Shown piece after piece: positions 19,144 through 30,750 of a DNA stretch of 59,785 nt. Both the position numbers and the translations under genes were made by a program. The DNA is taken from contig NW_019091397.1 of NCBI RefSeq assembly GCF_001949145.1, positions 312,344 through 372,128 on the forward strand, given 5' to 3'. The DNA is from Acanthaster planci. Taxonomy: Eukaryota > Echinodermata > Asteroidea > Valvatida > Acanthasteridae. Position 1 is the stretch's first letter. Each line of letters starts with the position of its first letter. The notes below the pieces were generated by a model. That model did no database searches and had not been told where the DNA came from. It saw nothing but the letters and a program-made list of their open reading frames with translations.

Positions 19144-22100
19144 CAGAGAGGGGCACGTAGGTCTTATCGCCCTACAACCCTACCATGTTGGGAAAAAAGA
19201 AGAAAAGGATTGTCTGTGACTAAGGCCTGAAGGTGAGGGGGGTCTGGCGCAGGACAACAGCAGCTAGATGTTCCACGCGTAGGCAGGGATGGCAATGCAC
19301 AGAGTCGGTTGTCTAGTACCTAAAGGACTGACTCGGTCACACTGTGATGTAGTGTCTATTCTACTGGGTGAATCTTTCTCTGAGAGCAAGCATATTTATT
19401 AAATGAGTTGTTGGCTTCGAGGTGTGGATTGGCTTCGGGTTAATCTCATAAGAACTATCTTTTGAGGAGGTCAAGGCATAGGGAGAGTATACCTCTGTAG
19501 TGATTTATCTGGGGTAGGGAGAGCGTACCACTATAGTGATTTATCTGGTGCAGTGACAATGTGATAACCAATGTACTCCTGTCCCTGGAATCTGACAGTT
19601 CGGACATAGGAGTAAGCCATAGAATTCAGGAAGTGCCAGTAGAAAACATTAGTTGAGAAGCCGTCCTCAGTTTCACCAGTCACAGATATACTTGTGTGAT
19701 ACAGGCCCAGACAAAGGACGAGAGCTGAACTTAGATCAGAGAATGGAAAAATGACAGAAATCTGAAGACTATGAAGCCACTATGGCTGGTGTGCTTTGTA
19801 AGTGATGTTCAGGAAAGCTCCAACCTCATCTGTACATCTGCCTACCAAAGTCAGTAGCCAGAATGTCTGATTGTGGGAATGGCTAGCTGATGGGGGTAGG
19901 AGATAAATGTTTCCAGAGTAAAGGCCCCTAGGACACTGACAGAGTGACAGGGTCAAGACTAGAGAGTTACTCTGCCGTGAATGAAGTAGAAGAACTTGAA
20001 TTCTCACGAGAGGACTGGAATGGGAATCAGGTAATTTAAGTCCCAAAAAGCCTGGGTTGAACCTGACCGGGGTTAAGCTACTGTAAGAGGAACCCTGTGT
20101 ACATGCAATAGTTACATGTGTCAACAGATATTGGAATTCAATGAGTTCGGCTGAACAACCAGGCAGACATGAATCCAAGAGGGTAGCCGAACAAGCAGAC
20201 ACAGGTATTCATCTGACCGAATAGGTGTCTGCTAGAACCCTACTACTGTAGTAAGAGTAACCTACAAGATCAATCACTGAAGGTACCTGAGAAGTAAAGT
20301 AGCCATTAGTGTCAGATCTGTATCTCCCAGCATTGCCTGTGAGAATTGTGGAGAGGGCAGACCAGAATTTGGCCATCATTTGGAACCGGCAAGATAAAAA
20401 GAACTGCGGTAGTGCTTGTTCTCCAAATCCTTCGTGAGTACTTGTTAGTTTGCGAAAAGGCAGGCTTACCACAATCATCCTTGAACAAAGGCTTTACAGG
20501 TAGGTGCAAACAGACAACAAGGCCTCATATATCATTCATAAATAGAGGTGACATTCCTTTGGGGGAACCCCAAGTACGACTGTAGTGTGGGCTGGATAAG
20601 GACTGACCTCATCTTTATCGAGCAAAGATTTGTTACTGGAAGACTAGTTAAGTTATAATTAGCGATAATCCACAACTCCAGTTCATGCGAATGGTGTTGA
20701 AGCATATCTAGAGAACAGACATTAACACTGGCCGATGACGTCACTGTGATTGATGGTGGTACAAATGCCCAGGATGTAGGTGATGTTGTACCCGCATTGC
20801 CCGGCGCTGTCTCTATAGGGGGACCATGGGGGTAGAATTAGTCTTCCCAGAAGGTAGCTGGAAGACAGGGTGTACAGAGTTCGGAGGCCCCAACCACACA
20901 AAAGGCCGATGGGCTTCGTGGCCCTTTATTGCCTCTATAAGGCTGTACCGGAAACAACGGGACGTTGACCCAAGAGGGATCAGCATCACTGTCATGCCAG
21001 GAGACAAAGTTAAAAGGGAGTCTAAAGATGAAGTGGCTGGTATAGGTAGAAGACGGAGACGTCCTTCAGAAGGGGAAGATCACTGACAAAGTCAATGTCA
21101 TGATCTTTTGACGACCCGGTCTGTTGCCCAGACTGAAGCATAGCCATGTCTGGGTCGGACCCATGGGTGCCCCGGAGGCAGAGCGCTGGATTGGTGTACG
21201 CCTGGGTGAGTTCCACACTCTGAGTAGTCATGTGTAATTGCAGAATGGGTTGAGGGCAGGGATACTTGGGAGGTAAGACCGGGTCCGGAACAGTAAAAGC
21301 CAGTGGGGGTTTATCGCTTAGACAACAGATGAGGGAGGACAGAAATTCAGTAATACATGTAGACAATGTCATCTATGGATCAGGTGGAAACTTTGAGTGG
21401 TGTTTCTTCTTGGTTTAAGAAACTAGTGACGAAGAAGAATGCTTGCCCATTAGCCAGGGATGTCAGGGTGAACCAGAGGCCGATGTAGCGAGAAGGGCCG
21501 TAGCCTGTCCCCCTGGCAGGCGGTTGGGAGCTTGGCCGGCATGGGTGTTGCCGTCTCTGGACAATGGGCCAGGCATAGAAAGTCCCAATTTACCGGGAAA
21601 ACGGAGCTGAAAGCCGGAGCTGTGGTATGGATTGTGAAGGTCGAAAATCACGGCAGCGTAGTAGCCCCGTGGGCTCCACAGTACCAAGTCAGTTCTTGTC
21701 AAGGGTCACGGTACCATGGGCCAAGGAGGTATCAGGCGGGCCCGACCCAATGGAATGCGGGGAGCCTGTCTCGGTGTTACAAGTATGAGGCCGACTAGAT
21801 GTTTGTTTAGTCAACGCTACTGCAGAGCTACAGTGGCCAGTAGCCATTGTGGACGGCAGGGGGAAAAAGCCCCATTGCCCTGCAAGCCTTTCTGAGCCAT
21901 GGGTGATCAATCAGCCAATTCGTTGTCTCTTAGGTGGTTGGTGGAGATGCTGGCTCGGTTGACTGTTGTCCCTTGGAGGGCAGAGAGATAGAGTGGTGAT
22001 GAGTCCGGAATGTCCGAAGGGGGAATTCCGACTACTGAGATTCCAGTGTCACAGTTAAGACCAGAGTCCCCATCTGGGCTGCTTAGAAAACGGAGTGCCC

Positions 22101-22340
22101 ACTCATGCGGCTTGGCCTTTGTCCTCATTCTGTAAGAGTTCAGAGATCCAGCAAACAGCCTGGCTTGATCTAGCTCCATCAGTCGGCTTCGTGCTCGACT
22201 GTTGAGCAGGGGACATATCCCGTAAGGGATTCCCCTGCTCACAGCTAAGACCTATATCCTTGTCAGAGCCACATACAAACAATTGAATCACATGTGCGGC
22301 TAGACCTTATCCCCGTCCTGCCGCTTTATCGAGGAGTGCC
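19144..22340. other. GC-richer unassigned block
   Basis: Composition and word use differ from the surrounding introns: less AT and few ACATGTA runs. Many short frames exist on both strands but none extends or shows a motif. A 36-base tandem duplication lies at 19478-19549 (...TAGTGATTTATCTGG twice) and a stable hairpin at 22204-22240. Probably decayed retroelement sequence. Confidence 0.4.
22204..22240. repeat. Near-perfect small hairpin
   Basis: Arms GAGCAGGGGA (22204-22213) and TCCCCTGCTC (22231-22240) enclose a second pair ATCCC/GGGAT with a GTAA loop; a 3-base bulge (CAT) is the only imperfection, giving 15 base pairs in all. Confidence 0.7.
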
Positions 22341-24933
22341 CGAGCGGTTACACCTTTATCAACGAATGGCTGCTTAAATAAGGGAAAGCCCACTCAAGTA
22401 GTTGAAAGGAAACCGCTAAAATTACAATCTCTCCTGTCGTGCAGCAAGGAATATGAGGATATATTATGATCCACTAATGAGTAAAAGCACCCACTCAAGT
22501 GGCAAGGCCTATCACTATGAATCTCAACACCATGAAAATAAAGTTCACACTTAGTTCACCATTAAACGGTCTTACATGGCAAAGTGAGCACTTTTTTCAC
22601 GGTGCAAAATGAGCCTGCTTGGCGGGGGACTAGCTCATTGTAGTTTCACAGTGTTTTTACATGAGCTTCCATGAGGCTAGGCACTCTATTGTTATTCATT
22701 ACGGTTTGGACGATCTAGCTTCCCACCTGTGGAGGTGCCAAAACCCACAGATTAACGGTCTAATTGACTGCAGAATTAGTGTGACTGACAACCACATTGG
22801 CCCATGCAACCAGCATGCACCGATGTACATCAATAAAGAATGTCGATATTTCCTCAGAGTATACGGGACCCAAAGTGTATCACTGTTTTATATATCATAA
22901 GTGAGGTAGATCTGCTCACGCTAATTGGAAATTAAACTGTTTTGTTCTATACAATTCAGCACATCAGCACTGCCACTGCAGCAAATCTCTTGCCTTCAAA
23001 CTTTAGACCTCAATTGCTTACATCCATGTGATTGACTGATCCTTTTTTACCATGGTATAATGTCTTATTACGGAATCTGAGTTGAAGGTTTGTGATCTGA
23101 CCAAATTTCAGTGGAGTCGGCAACTAAAAAGTTCCACGGTCGCCACAGAATGGAGTTTGTAGAAGTACCCAATCAGATTGTGAACGATTTTATTTGACTC
23201 GAAGCATGGATGGAATTGCGATTTGTAGTGAAGAGTTATGGGAGTTTGGATGCCAGAAAAGTGACATATCCGGTGTCCCATTCCTCAAACCCCCTACTGC
23301 ACACAGATTTCAACACCAGCAACGAATATACGATCGGCAGTGTGCTCATCTGCTACAAGCTTCCATCCAGACCTATTGCTCCATGATTACGCATCTACAC
23401 GTACATTCCCGTCATAGCGCTCCCTGATGTAATGCCCTTACCCATATAACGCTCTATTTTCCAATGATTTCCTGAACTGCATGCCCATTCACTGTTTTAT
23501 TTTTATGTGGTTATAGTGCTCCCGTTTACAATGCTTTTCAGGATATAACGTTCACGATTTTCGGGCCTGAGAACCATATACAGCATTTGAAATGATCCTG
23601 GTTACAGCACCCTTTACCTTGGAAAATCAGATTCTGTAAATATCAATGCATATGAAACCACATCGCAAGGCCGCCGCGATGCGACTGGCCAGCCAGCCTG
23701 GCCCACCAGTAGATTTTTTGAGATCACACAGAGGGCAGACAAGCACATGGACTGTCCAAGCAGTGCTATCGTGAGCATGTGCTCACCATGTGTGCACCAC
23801 GGTGAGCCGCGGCTGCGTGGCTTTGCTGAGGTGATTATTTTTGCACTTTTCAGTCTTGTCGTGTAGTTTGGACACAATAATTATCACTGAGATACTACAT
23901 GTACTATTTTGTAACCTAAATTTCTCTTTCTACCTTTAAATAAAATCAGCTGCTTAAATTGTAAGTGTATCTTCGTTTAGCAAATCTAGTCTTTTCGGCC
24001 ATTGCCTTCTGCGTGATGTATCGGATCTATTTTCAGTTGGGTTTTCTAATGACATGTCACTTTCTGTGGTCACATGGCTATTGGGAAAATCAGCGACTGT
24101 CCATGAATGGGCATGCAGTAGCAATCCGGATGTCGGGGTAGGTGTAGAGGCAGTTTGTGTGCCACAATGTCCAAATTGCACAGCTGTATGCTGAGGCCGC
24201 CAGCGTAGATTGGTGTGTCATTTCATGCCACAGCCAAGTGATTCGGACATGGCCAATATCTTGCAAATGTGTCACTGTGATAAATCGAACGTGTGGAGGA
24301 ATTTTTGCCCAAATTCACATGCGCTGCCACTGCTTGAAAAAGTTCTCAGGATCTCGAAAAAGAGAGACCCAACTTTATGTAAAATGTCATAAGCACCCAT
24401 CGGATCGCATACTGGACCACAAAGGTCCCAAATTGAAGGTTACAAAAATCAGGAGGAAAAATTATGTTTTGGTCTACCTGATCCTTTCCACCAAAAGACG
24501 TTTTCAAACAATGTACACTTACAACCCCATTGCACTTAATTCACGTAGTTTCTTTCATAATGCTTGAACATTACACTTGCTTTTAAGTGTACGTTGGTGT
24601 TTAATTAATAAACAAAATTGTCCATTCTTGAAAGCTGCAATCTTGGCGAAATATTTCAGTGTTTTCTGGATTAACAAGGTCTTGAATGCCATTTCATTTC
24701 TTCCAAGTGATTTGTCGGGCTGCACCACTGCCAGGGCTGACACTTGTGATAGGTATACGTGTATGTTGTGACCGATTGGCTGGGGACGATTGAAATTTGC
24801 TGAAAAATTATATCTGACAAGATACAAGTCACAATGAGAGGCTGTTTGCCAACAGAATAGAGGGCTTTTTCGCATTATTTTGTACATTTGATCAACTAAG
24901 ACATCACCATATCAAGTCATTTTTCGTATATAA
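22341..24933. other. Gene-free intron stretch
   Basis: No exon, transposase or repeat with clear ends found on either strand. Open frames of 60-136 codons overlap one another and have no motifs. Confidence 0.4.
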
Positions 24934-25570
24934 CACTTCTCTTTCAAGTTATCTGCAAAGTTTCAACCTGAAAGAACATGTACTTCAGGGGATATAGGGC
25001 TTTAAAGATTGCATCTTTAATGTCACATGCTGTCTCTTGATGACGTCATTGTCACATGAGGCCAATATTCCTTGAAAGCACTCCCTTTCCAAGATATCTG
25101 CAAGATTTGAACCCAATTGGATATGCATTTCAGGAGATATAGTAGTTTAACTAGTGCACCTTTAATGTCACGTGACTTTTCTCCTGATGACATCATCATC
25201 ACATAAGGTCAATATTCCTCTAAAGCACTCCCTTTTCAAGATATCTGCAAGATTTGAACCCGATCGGACATGTACTTCAGGGGATATAGGGCCTTAAAAT
25301 GTGCACCCTTAATGTCACGTGACTTGTCTGCTGATGACGTCATTATCCCATGAGGTAAAAATCCCTCTAAAGCACTCCCTTTTCAAGATATCTGCAAGAT
25401 TTGAACCAAATTGGACATACACCTCAGGAGAGATAGTAGTTTAAATGATGCACCTTTAATGCCACAAGACTCGTCTGCTGGTCCCATTGTCATCACATGA
25501 GGTCAATTTGCATTTGTAAACCTTCCCTTCCTAACTACCTGCAAAGTTTCAATCCAATCAGATATGCACA
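24934..25570. repeat. Tandem repeat R3, locus 2, 147-base period
   Basis: Units begin (CACTCCCTTTTCAAGATATC) at 24934, 25079, 25226, 25373 and about 25521, so the steps are 145, 147, 147 and 148. Each unit runs CTGCAAGATTTGAACC, ACTTCAGGGGATATAG, TGCACCTTTAATGTCACGTG, CTGATGACGTCAT and ACATGAGGTCAATATTCC. Units differ by roughly 10-20%. The fifth is cut after about 50 bases. Confidence 0.85.
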
Positions 25571-25984
25571 ATACAATAAACAATACTAAATATTATAATT
25601 ATCGAGGAAAAGACACAAATTAGACATTTTAAACATTTATCCATTTTGGCGTTCCATACATTGCGATCTGCTCTCGGCGGCACATGCTCGGCATTTTGCC
25701 AAGTCCTGAGTATATGCACTACGCATTGTGCACCATCAATGTTACAGGCAGATATTGGGCGTCCATGCACACAGTAGCCAATGCATATGTACGGCTACGC
25801 AATTGGGATTTTAGAGTTGGCAATTTATATTGTAAGGGGGTTTTGTCGACGGCGCTTCATGTGTGTGAAAAAGTACACCAGTTATGCACTTCACGCAGCT
25901 GACTCCAATGTTTCAGCTGTCTTCTCATGCACACTTCACACTTGTATCTTGTACGGTTGGTTTTTTACCGAAATTTGAATAAAA

Positions 25985-26640
25985 GAAGTTTTTATTGTAA
26001 CTTCCGGTCTGATGACGTCATCAGCCCAAACCTCACACACGTGTTGACGGGGTAAAGGTGATCATATACATCAATTTTCAGGCGATTCGGACAAACTTCG
26101 CCACAGATATCTATTCAAAATGCATTTTTCATAATTTTTAACCTGTCGCCAGAGGGCGCTCGACAATTAGGTGACGTCATCAGTAGATGATTTGAAGAAC
26201 ACTATACCCCAACAGACTAACATCTTGACAGCTATTACCACTTTTAAACAATACGACCACTTCCGTTTTCTACCGGAAGGAAGGGTATGTGATTTGACCC
26301 ACACAAGATGAATTCAAGATCACATTTTATCCCGGCACTTGCTGCAAACAGAATGTTGCTGGAGGCCAGGGTCGATTTTATATGGATTTTTATAAATTTA
26401 ACGGAATATTTAAATATTCAAAATTTAATAATAAATCACTCGATGACATCATAATTTCATAATTACTTATGTATTATCTTTGCTTTATGGTGAGTGCCTC
26501 ATGTAACTTTGATGACAATCGAACATTGCTAAGTTACCAAAATAGTGCCTCGAAAATGTGTACAAAGTCAATGGGCTGAAATAAATATTGAAAAATGAAT
26601 AATAAATCACTTGATGATGTCATCATGATGTCATGTTTCT
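25985..26640 (-). repeat. Dispersed repeat R2, copy 4 (inverse orientation)
   Basis: Contains GACAAACTTCGCCACAGATA, TTTTTAACCTGTCGCCAGAG and AGGGCGCTCGAC as the reverse complement of 14290-14400, then the AGATGAATTCAAGATC block matching 13790. A further shared tail with CTATGCATAAAG... matches 18270. Confidence 0.65.
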
Positions 26641-28234
26641 AGGACCATCTATGCATAAAGGTTCTTCATTGGTATAAGTTTGATGAAGATCCACAGTTGC
26701 AAAAGCCTTAAAGTCGCGGCGACAAAAAACGTGTACAAAACCAATGGGTTTTTGTGCAGAAGAAGAAGAGGAAGAAGCAAAAGAAAAACAGAACAAAAAG
26801 CCAATTATATACCATATTGCAGGATCGTAATTCATGACACCCAGTACATGTTTACAGGTGTAAACATGATTATTGAAAAATGGTAATATCAACTTGAAAA
26901 CAGCATTTGCTGGAGAAAGCGTGTGAGAAAACTTTGGGGAAAACAACGCAATGTATGCGGAAAATTTCCTGTTCCCTTCATCCCCTCAGGCCACAGCAGA
27001 CCTAAGATAGGGGCCTTTCAATCAAAATTTAGTCAAACACATGAAAGGCAAAACGAATGCACTGGCATGGGGAAGGAAGAAAATGCACAAGCGTGAACTG
27101 CCGGGACTACAAGTGCACGTACTGACAAACGTGTGCCTGAATCACATGTACAAGTACTGTGGTTGTGTGCCTAAACAAACACAAGCACAGCACCCCAAAA
27201 TCAATCTTGCAAAATGCACAAGAACGGGTACAAGTTTCGTTTTTGGACTCACAGATTTACTGGTCATTCAAGAATATGATGTTTTGGATCATATCTAACA
27301 ATGCTGCATAACAGGTTTTGCACCAGACGGTTCTTCCATCCTTCCGATCACATGATCCTCTCTTCAGCGCAATCCACTGAATGATTCATCAAGTAGTTGG
27401 CTTTAACTGGTTCTGGGTATGTTATTGGTACATTTCCAGTGATGAGTACGAGTATACTATGCCATTGTGATTAAAACAGTAAAGGGAAACGTGGTCAAAA
27501 GGTTGTGCGTGCGAGCGGCTGTATCTCATGCAATGTCATTCATGTAATTTCCTTCGTAACGTTGGGGGTAATGCCGATACCAAACAGCAACTGGTAAGCG
27601 CCACCGAGCGGACAAAACTGAGGTTTATATTTTAGTACCATTTTCCTAGAACTTTCTACACACTGTTGGGCTTTTTGATGCAGTTATTTGGGAAGTGCTG
27701 AATATGATGGACTTTTTTGATGCAGGGCCTAAATTTCATGAAAACCTTTAGCAGCCTTACGCCCAAGACGATACAGTACTGCTGTAGCTCCTGCCTGGAT
27801 CTAACTCATCGGAGTTTCCACTTCCTAGGACTTTGGACTCACTGAAATCGCCACTTAGCCATGCAATTAAGATTGACAAGCAAGTGTACAACACCTTTTA
27901 TGAGGGATTAGGCCCACAAAACCCGTGAACTGCTCAACGAATTAAGTCAACTGCAAAGTTAATGAGCTGGGCTTCTCGGGAGGCCTCACTGTGTTTTCAC
28001 AGTGTTTTTACTGAAGCCCAGTGTGTCCTCACCGGGTCATGCAGAGGAGTATTTCACGGTGATTTCACCAGATAATCTGCCCTGACATTGCCGTGAAAAC
28101 AAGTTTCACGGTAAATTCATTGCAAATTATGTATTCACTCCAAATTCAACGGTGTTGAGATTCATAGTGTATGGGGAGTGTACGGTTGACCGTTCAATGT
28201 AACACTGAGGGTGAACACCTGCAGAATGCACACT
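26641..28234. other. Gene-free intron stretch
   Basis: Nothing recognisable. A short R2-like tail at about 26555-26640 recurs at 28610-28710 (ACAAAGTCAATGG.. then GTGATGTCATCATGG). Confidence 0.4.
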
Positions 28235-28605
28235 CAGAAAAAGAGAAAAGGCACCAAAAAACAAGAAAATAGCACTCTTACCAACAAAATTAAAATCACA
28301 CGAGGTAAAAGTTTATTCAGGAAATACGACCGAATGATTCAAGTTGACACAGAATCGTGTAGTGAAAACGGAACTCGAAAAACTTGAAATGTTTAAAAGA
28401 TATGTCACTTGCAATACAGCGCTGAGAAAAGAAAGAAGAACATGGCAGCATGGCCGAAGTGCAAAGTGGAAGGTCAAGGGGCTCCTAGGATGATCAAGTC
28501 TTTTCAGCGAATAACTATACATGCATGGGAAATTTGCATATGTTGTGACTGTTTGGGTAGGTAGAGCACCGTAGACTGCAAGTTTGCTAAGGGACCAAAC
28601 AGCCC
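28235..28605. repeat. Dispersed repeat R1, copy 2
   Basis: Contains GAAGAACATGGCAGCATGGC, GTGGAAGGTCAAGGGG and TGATCAAGTCTTTTCAGCGA, then GACTGTTTGGGTAGGTAGAG, the arm sequence seen at the ends of the 18321-18572 element. On the minus strand TTGTTGGTAAGAGTGC near 28280 is again a splice-donor-like word. Confidence 0.65.
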
Positions 28606-29252
28606 TTTTGAAAATCTGTGTACAAAGTCAATGGATTAAAATAATAAATATTTAAAATTTAACAATAAATCACATGGTGATGTCATCATGGCATCACTGT
28701 TAGCAAGACACCTTTGCCATATGGTCTTTAATTACGCAAAGTTTCTATGTCATATGATTTTGTTTAATGCCTAAAATGCTGATGAGAAAAAGCATGCACA
28801 AAGTCCGTGGGATTTTGGATAGAATACCCAAATAAAAAAATATCCAAAAAAATAAATAAATAGATAAGAAAACAAAGGCTTTTTCTGCACTAAGCAGAAA
28901 AGTCAATCAATAAATCAAGTGGACTCAGCGTAGTAGACAATTGCGTGGAGGCTAAAAGGATGCAAACTTGGAGAAGGTTTATGGGTGTTAGCATCCCTTC
29001 AGCTCACAGGATTTTTCATTTTCTTTTAGCTTAATACCACACAGTGACTGCTGACTCCATGGGGCAAAAAGCACATCTACACGTACATAAATATTCAGCT
29101 TTTCACAAGGCTTCATGTGTTACCAAATAGAGTATTTAATTTTAGTTTAAAATATCCTTTACAAGTTGAAATTACGCACTTTAATACGAAAAGACTTTAT
29201 TTTCCTTTCAAGAAATCCAACATCCCTGGTACAATGTGTGGATGGAACGTAC
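28606..29252. other. Gene-free intron stretch
   Basis: AT-rich. It holds the R2-like tail at 28610-28710 and nothing else that I can name. Confidence 0.4.
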
Positions 29253-29362
29253 CTCATTAAGGCAAGGACATTATCCAGTAACGGCAATACAAAGAGAAAA
29301 CATGGATCATGATACACGATGGCACTACTACAGGATGCAGATACATCATCTCCAAGCACTTC
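29253..29362 (-). CDS. XPO5: Exportin-5, internal exon
   Basis: Acceptor TTTTGTCTTCCAG, donor GTACGT, 110 bases. In phase with the exon ending at 39016 it reads EVLGDDVSASCSSAIVYHDP then CFLFVLPLLDNVLALM and leaves AG. It aligns with the human segment between VVKRTCWP and RTHNTLY, where LKLLDNLLALIR is the conserved core. Its split Arg codon is completed exactly by the first base of the exon at 7860. The intron to its left is 21.4 kb and that to its right 9.7 kb. Confidence 0.85.
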
Positions 29363-30240
29363 CTGGAAGACAAAACAAACTGACTGTAAGTTTGCAGTAT
29401 ATTTGTAGAGTGTATGAATTACAAAAAGATAAGAGCATAAAAGGTACTTGATCTAATTAATTTATTTTCTTTTCACTCATAAACAGTCACTTTTGTTTCC
29501 TGTTACTGAGGGAAAGACACAGATGCACTGAATTTATGGAGCACATAAAGCAATCTTGAGTGCAAAGGTAAAATTACAAAATAAATTACAATGCCAGATT
29601 GGGGAAATGAAAATGCTGTCTTCACGATATACAGACGTAATGTCTGAACTACTGCAGATCACTTCCATATTCATCAGAAAATCCAAAGTGGAAGTGCTCT
29701 CAAATAGTAAATCATTGTGTTCCACTATTGGAAATTTTTGAGCATACAGGTACATTAAAAAGGAACTACGCTTGCACTTCCAGATAAAATGTTACTTACA
29801 TGTATGCATTACAAAAATATTTCTTCTGTACTGTTAAGGCATGGCAAAGGGAAAAGCCTGATATAAGATTGCCCAAATGTCATTAAGTGCAGGTAAAGTC
29901 TAACACTGTATGGCAAACAGTCCATGAGCTTCTGTGATGGAGGGGCACCACAGAAGAGATTCAAGAATTCTTTCTCAAGAACCTCACTTCCAGCTGGAGT
30001 GACTACTGGCAACGGACATTACAAGTTGCTTGAGGCCTGGTGCAAACAATCCATTAAGCCACCTCTCTTTTTGAAATCAATTGCATGACCAACATACAAA
30101 AGAAAAGGCAGAAATGGAATAATTCATCCCCACCTAATGTCGGTTGAGTCTACTACTGCATCCCTACCAGATTACCAATGTCTATGCATTACTTTGTAGT
30201 CCATTATTTCCATTCGCTAAATTCTCACTCACCAATGGTG
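29363..30240. other. Gene-free intron stretch
   Basis: No exon or transposon protein. The word CTACTACTGCATCCCTACCA at about 30150 recurs, with one change, at about 56717, so a short dispersed repeat is present at both places. Confidence 0.4.
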
Positions 30241-30254
30241 CACCCCCACTCACT

Positions 30255-30750
30255 CATCCCCCAGGGCTTATTCCCTTTCAACCGGTACCTTCAAAGTAAT
30301 GGAGTCACAGATTTGGGACAGAAGCCAACATTTAAAGGGCATTTCCAGTTTTTCTTCATTTCTTCAGTCTTTCATTTGGCTAGTCCATGTTTGCTTTGCT
30401 TTATGACAGCCAAGGGGCTAATTCCCCTTTCAACCAGTACCCTCAAAGTAATGGAGTCTAAGATTTTAAAGAGACGCCAACATTTAAGAGGACATTTCCC
30501 AGGTTTGCTGGGATTTCCCCTGACTTTTTCCTGCTCCAGTCTTTGCTTTGGCAAGCTCATCTTTGCTTTTCTTTATTATAGCCAAGGAGCTTATTCCCCT
30601 TTTCCTTATGCTCCCAGCTTTTTCGGAAGCCAAACTTTGTTTGCTCTCCCTCTTGGGCTAATGAGTGCTCATTCACCCCTCACCTTCTCCTGCCTTTTCG
30701 CTGAGCTAATCTTTGATTACTCTCATAGCCAGAGGGCTCCTTGCCCTTCA
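30255..30750. repeat. Imperfect tandem repeat, about 150-170-base unit
   Basis: Units starting near 30259, 30409, 30581 and 30728 share CCAAGGGGCTTATTCCCCTT, AACCAGTACCCTCAAAGTAA, GGAGTC and, later, CTTTGCTTTGGC..AGCTCATCTTTG. The last unit is truncated. A plus-strand frame of 192 codons (30178-30756) stays open through all units, but its composition (Phe/Ser/Leu-rich) follows the repeat and I do not regard it as a protein. Confidence 0.7.

Noticed and set aside
22331-22400. tRNA-like word GTGCCCGAGCGGTTACA
   Set aside because: It resembles the start of a tRNA-Ser or tRNA-Leu, but no acceptor-stem partner, anticodon arm or GGTTCGAATCC-type T arm follows.
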